NCBI GenBank assembly: GCA_035465395.1
Contig: DATHRK010000095.1
Location: 1 to 17,234 of the forward strand
Direction: 5' to 3'
From: DATHRK01 sp035465395
Lineage (GTDB): Bacteria > Gemmatimonadota > Gemmatimonadetes > Longimicrobiales > RSA9
DNA: 17,234 nt
Every line of letters begins with the position of its first letter. The first letter of the stretch is position 1. Both the position numbers and the translations under genes were made by a program. Below the pieces are notes generated by a model. It saw only the letters and a list, made by a program, of their open reading frames with translations. It did no database searches and was not told where the DNA came from. Positions 14,914 to 17,234 of this stretch are shown here, piece after piece.

Positions 14914-14924
14914 TACTGATAGTA
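14914..14924. promoter_or_regulatory. Short inverted repeat TACT-N3-AGTA
   Basis: TACTGATAGTA lies 4 nt from the 16-bp palindrome in the same 63-nt gap. Read on the minus strand it contains TACTAT, a possible -10 box for the four-helix protein gene, but no -35 box is convincing. Confidence 0.3.
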
Positions 14925-14945
14925 CGGAGCCGACGACCCGCGGCT

Positions 14946-15170
14946 TCAGCGCTCGCTGCGAGCCCCCACGAAGATGAGGCCGATGCCCGCGACCAGGGCT
15001 ATACCGGACACCAGGGGCGGGATGGACAGGCTGTCGCGCGTTTCCGCCCGTACCTCGACCGGCCCGACGCCTACCGTCGTTTCCTCGGAGCCCAGCGGGA
15101 TGCCCCCCAGCAGGAAGCCGATGATCCCCAAGGCGGTGAGAACGAGTCCGACGATCGTGGCGACTTTCAT
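14946..15170 (-). CDS. Small two-helix membrane protein, DUF3185-like
   Basis: A 74-residue protein with an N-terminal helix (about 4-25, VATIVGLVLTALGIIGFLLGG), a polar loop with the pattern VGVGPVEVRAETRDSLSIPP, and a second helix (about 53-70). This arrangement closely resembles small DUF3185 proteins; their function is unknown. The start is the ATG at 15170 with GGAG about 5 nt upstream. It is divergent from the GWxTD gene across 207 nt and is followed on the same strand by the four-helix protein gene. Confidence 0.72.
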   Translation of the reverse strand: MKVATIVGLVLTALGIIGFLLGGIPLGSEETTVGVGPVEVRAETRDSLSIPPLVSGIALVAGIGLIFVGARSER

Positions 15171-15245
15171 GCTGACTCCGCTGTTCTTGGAAGGCGACGC
15201 CGATCAGGCAACGGTCGCGGCGTCCGCGCGCATCGCGTCGACAAT

Positions 15246-15295
15246 GCCCCGCGCCGCTCCCCGGTACAAGGTTGGCGGGGAGAGCGGCGCGGGGC
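15246..15295. repeat. Long GC-rich inverted repeat in the divergent gap before the GWxTD gene
   Basis: GCCCCGCGCCGCTC (15246-15259) is a perfect 14-bp inverted match to 15282-15295, with a further CCC/GGG pairing inside after a 1-nt bulge. The loop contains GGTACAAGGTTGGC. It is not at the end of any gene and has no T-tract, so it does not look like a terminator. It would lie in the leader or promoter of the gene at 15378, or be a REP-like element. Confidence 0.55.
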
Positions 15296-15377
15296 GCAAT
15301 GGCGACGGGCCGTCGCGTTGGCGGCCCGCACGGCACGCCGAACGATGGCAGGACCGCACGAGATAAGGAGTTACCCG

Positions 15378-17234
15378 ATGCGCACGCTACTAAAACGAGC
15401 CATGGTCCTGGCCTCGGTCGGCCTGCTCCTGCCCGGAGCTCTCACGGCGCAGGCCGAGGACGACCCGGCGCGGGTCGGCGGCCGCGCCGGCGAGCTCCTG
15501 GCGGAGGGCGATACGGCGCGTGCGATCGAGGTGCTCCGCGATCGGGTCGCCGCAAACCCGGAGGACGGTCGGGCGTGGCTCGATCTGGGCCGCCTCCTCG
15601 GCGCCGTGGCGACCGAGCTGGAGACCGACATCGAGGCCCGCCTGGCGGCCCGCGACGCGCTGCGACGGGCCATCGAGCTCCGGCCCGAGGACCCCTACGG
15701 ACTCCTCGAATACGGACTGCTCCTGCGCAAGCAACGGGTCGGCGTGGACGCCATCCGGGTACTGGACCGGGCGTGGCGCACCGCCGAGACCTCCGGCAAC
15801 GCCCTGCCTCCCGCGGACCGGGCGCGCCTGCACTACCAGCTCGGCGAGATCTACGAGTCGTGGTGGAACGACTGGCAGGGACTGGTCAGCATCCCGCCGG
15901 TGCTGGAGGGCGACTGGTCGTGCGGCGGGTTGGGCTCCGCCGATGAGCTGCAGGTCGATCCCACGGCGCAGAGCAAGGCCGGCCGCTTCGGCTCCTTCGC
16001 GGTCCGCTGCCCCGACGAATGGTGGGACGTCTTGCCTCACCTCGTGCCGATCGAGGAGCTCAAGGCAGAGGACCGCGGACGGATGCTGGACCACTTCCGC
16101 CGGGCGCTCGAGGCCGACCCGCGACACGCCGACGCCGCCGTGTCGCTGCTCGGCCATCTCGCGGACGCGGGAGCGTGGGAGGAGTACGGCGACGTCGCGC
16201 GGCGACTGCTCGAGGCGCGGCCCGACGACCCGCGCAGCCACCTGTTCGCCGGACTGGGGTTTCACCGCCGGGGCAACTCCACCGCCGCCGCCGAATTCTT
16301 CCGGGACGGGGTGGCGCGGCTTTCCGAGGAAGAGCGCATCGCCTTCGGCGACCTCGGCCCGCTGCTCGGACCGGAGGTGCGCGAGCGGTACCGGGCGATG
16401 GACGACGAGGGACGCACCCGCGCCAACGCCACCATTCTGGCGAGCAAGGACCCGCTGTACCTGACGGCGGTGAACGAGCGGGAGCTCGAGCACTACGCGC
16501 GCGTCGCGTGGGCCGAGCTCAAGTTCTCGGCCCCGGCCACCCGAACCCGGGGGTGGGACACGGAGATCGGGCAGATCTTCATCCGCTACGGCGAGCCCGT
16601 GCGCACGCTGCAGTGCTGCTACGGCGGCCAGATCGACCTGAGCCCGCAGGCGCTCGCCCGCTATCACTACTGGTCGTACGGGCCCGCCGGGCCGAATTTC
16701 TACTTCTGGCGCCTGCGCGCTCGCCGCACGGCGCGGCTCGCCGAGACCGCCGCGCTCCTGGCGGAGAACCTCGCCCGCGTGATGCCGGAGCGCTACGTGC
16801 CGCGCAACCCCACCCGGACCCATCCCATGCCGGTGCAGGTGGCGCGGTTTCGGGGAAGCCGGCCGGATCTCGTCCGCGTCGAGGTCTACGCCGGCGTGCC
16901 CCTGGACTCCCTGGGCGTGGGCGCCGGGGACACGATCGACGCGGGCGTCTTCGTCTTCGACGCGACGAACGCCCCCGTCTGGAACCGCGTGCAAACGGTC
17001 CCGGTGAGCGAGCGGGGCGTCGTGCTCACCTACCGCGTGGAGGTGCCTCCTACGTCGCTAAGGTACGCCGTGGAGACCCGCGAGGCGGGGCCCGACAGCG
17101 TGCCCAGGCCCGCGGCCCGCGCGGTGGGCGGCGTCGTCACGGAGCCCCTGAACGGAGGCCTGGCGCTGTCGGATCTGCTGCTGGCCGAGTCGATCGAGCC
17201 GCGCGTGGAGTCGCCGTCGAGCCGCGAAGAGCTG
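15378..17234 (+). CDS. Secreted TPR and GWxTD-domain protein, N-terminal part (runs off window)
   Basis: 619 codons are open to the window edge. A signal peptide (about 1-24, MVLASVGLLLPGALTA) is followed by TPR-like helices (about 33-66 and 88-112, then again about 235-300: LLEARPDDPRSHLFAGLGFH). The GWxTD domain begins at 392 (GWDTEIGQIFIRYGEP). The D of the motif is E here, and the later YHYWSYGPAGPNFYFW segment fits the domain's aromatic block. GWxTD proteins are known mainly by sequence from Gemmatimonadota, Acidobacteriota and relatives, and their role is unknown. Cys413 and Cys414 are adjacent. A beta-rich region follows (VEVYAGVPLDSLGVG). The start is the ATG at 15378 with AAGGAG (15365-15370) 7 nt upstream. 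No partner gene is visible downstream because the window ends. Confidence 0.9.
   Translation, partial: MRTLLKRAMVLASVGLLLPGALTAQAEDDPARVGGRAGELLAEGDTARAIEVLRDRVAANPEDGRAWLDLGRLLGAVATELETDIEARLAARDALRRAIELRPEDPYGLLEYGLLLRKQRVGVDAIRVLDRAWRTAETSGNALPPADRARLHYQLGEIYESWWNDWQGLVSIPPVLEGDWSCGGLGSADELQVDPTAQSKAGRFGSFAVRCPDEWWDVLPHLVPIEELKAEDRGRMLDHFRRALEADPRHADAAVSLLGHLADAGAWEEYGDVARRLLEARPDDPRSHLFAGLGFHRRGNSTAAAEFFRDGVARLSEEERIAFGDLGPLLGPEVRERYRAMDDEGRTRANATILASKDPLYLTAVNERELEHYARVAWAELKFSAPATRTRGWDTEIGQIFIRYGEPVRTLQCCYGGQIDLSPQALARYHYWSYGPAGPNFYFWRLRARRTARLAETAALLAENLARVMPERYVPRNPTRTHPMPVQVARFRGSRPDLVRVEVYAGVPLDSLGVGAGDTIDAGVFVFDATNAPVWNRVQTVPVSERGVVLTYRVEVPPTSLRYAVETREAGPDSVPRPAARAVGGVVTEPLNGGLALSDLLLAESIEPRVESPSSREEL

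Noticed and set aside
15390..16994. 534-codon open frame on the minus strand opposite the GWxTD gene
   Set aside because: The plus strand encodes a signal peptide, TPRs and the GWxTD motif with AAGGAG upstream; the antisense frame has no recognisable features.
1..17234. CRISPR arrays, tRNA/rRNA genes, insertion sequences, phage or attachment sites
   Set aside because: I found no regularly spaced repeats, cloverleaf sequences, transposase or integrase motifs, or flanking terminal repeats; the only long repeats are the 3' ends of the LVIVD paralogues.

Overview
This is a GC-rich bacterial window with 14 protein-coding genes, two of them cut by the window edges. I see no rRNA, tRNA, transposase, phage gene or CRISPR array. 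The protein at the right edge carries a GWxTD domain. Together with the many secreted proteins and the secreted S9 peptidase, this fits Gemmatimonadota or a nearby phylum such as Acidobacteriota. That assignment is an inference, because no marker gene is present.

Left part (1-7120, all minus strand): an apparent six-gene unit. In transcription order it holds a secreted 173-aa protein of unknown function, a three-domain multicopper oxidase with all four copper motifs and a Met/His-rich N-terminus, three tandem paralogues of a secreted LVIVD-type beta-propeller protein, and a medium-chain zinc dehydrogenase cut by the window edge. Spacings are 38, 13, 129, -1 and 32 nt. A weak internal promoter candidate lies in the 129-nt gap. 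The three propellers share seven histidines and a CX4C loop. This unit is the best candidate for an undescribed system, namely an extracytoplasmic copper/redox module.

Middle (7121-10187): a 270-nt divergent control region leads into a secreted prolyl-oligopeptidase-family peptidase (+). It is convergent, across a strong GC hairpin, with a small Cys-rich PCYCGC-type protein (-) that has a Tat-like signal. The gap between that gene and recQ carries an 18-bp perfect palindrome beside a good -35/-10 pair, placed so that the recQ mRNA would be leaderless.

Right-middle (10188-14510, plus strand): a tightly packed trio. It consists of a RecQ helicase lacking a recognisable RQC winged helix, a DUF1015 protein (4-nt ATGA overlap), and an NAD(P)-binding SDR fused to a DUF2867-type domain (1-nt gap).

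Right (14514-17234): two small membrane proteins on the minus strand, four-TM and DUF3185-like two-TM. The second is divergent from a TPR plus GWxTD protein (+) that runs off the window. A long GC-rich inverted repeat sits in that divergent gap, and a near-perfect 16-bp palindrome precedes the four-TM gene.
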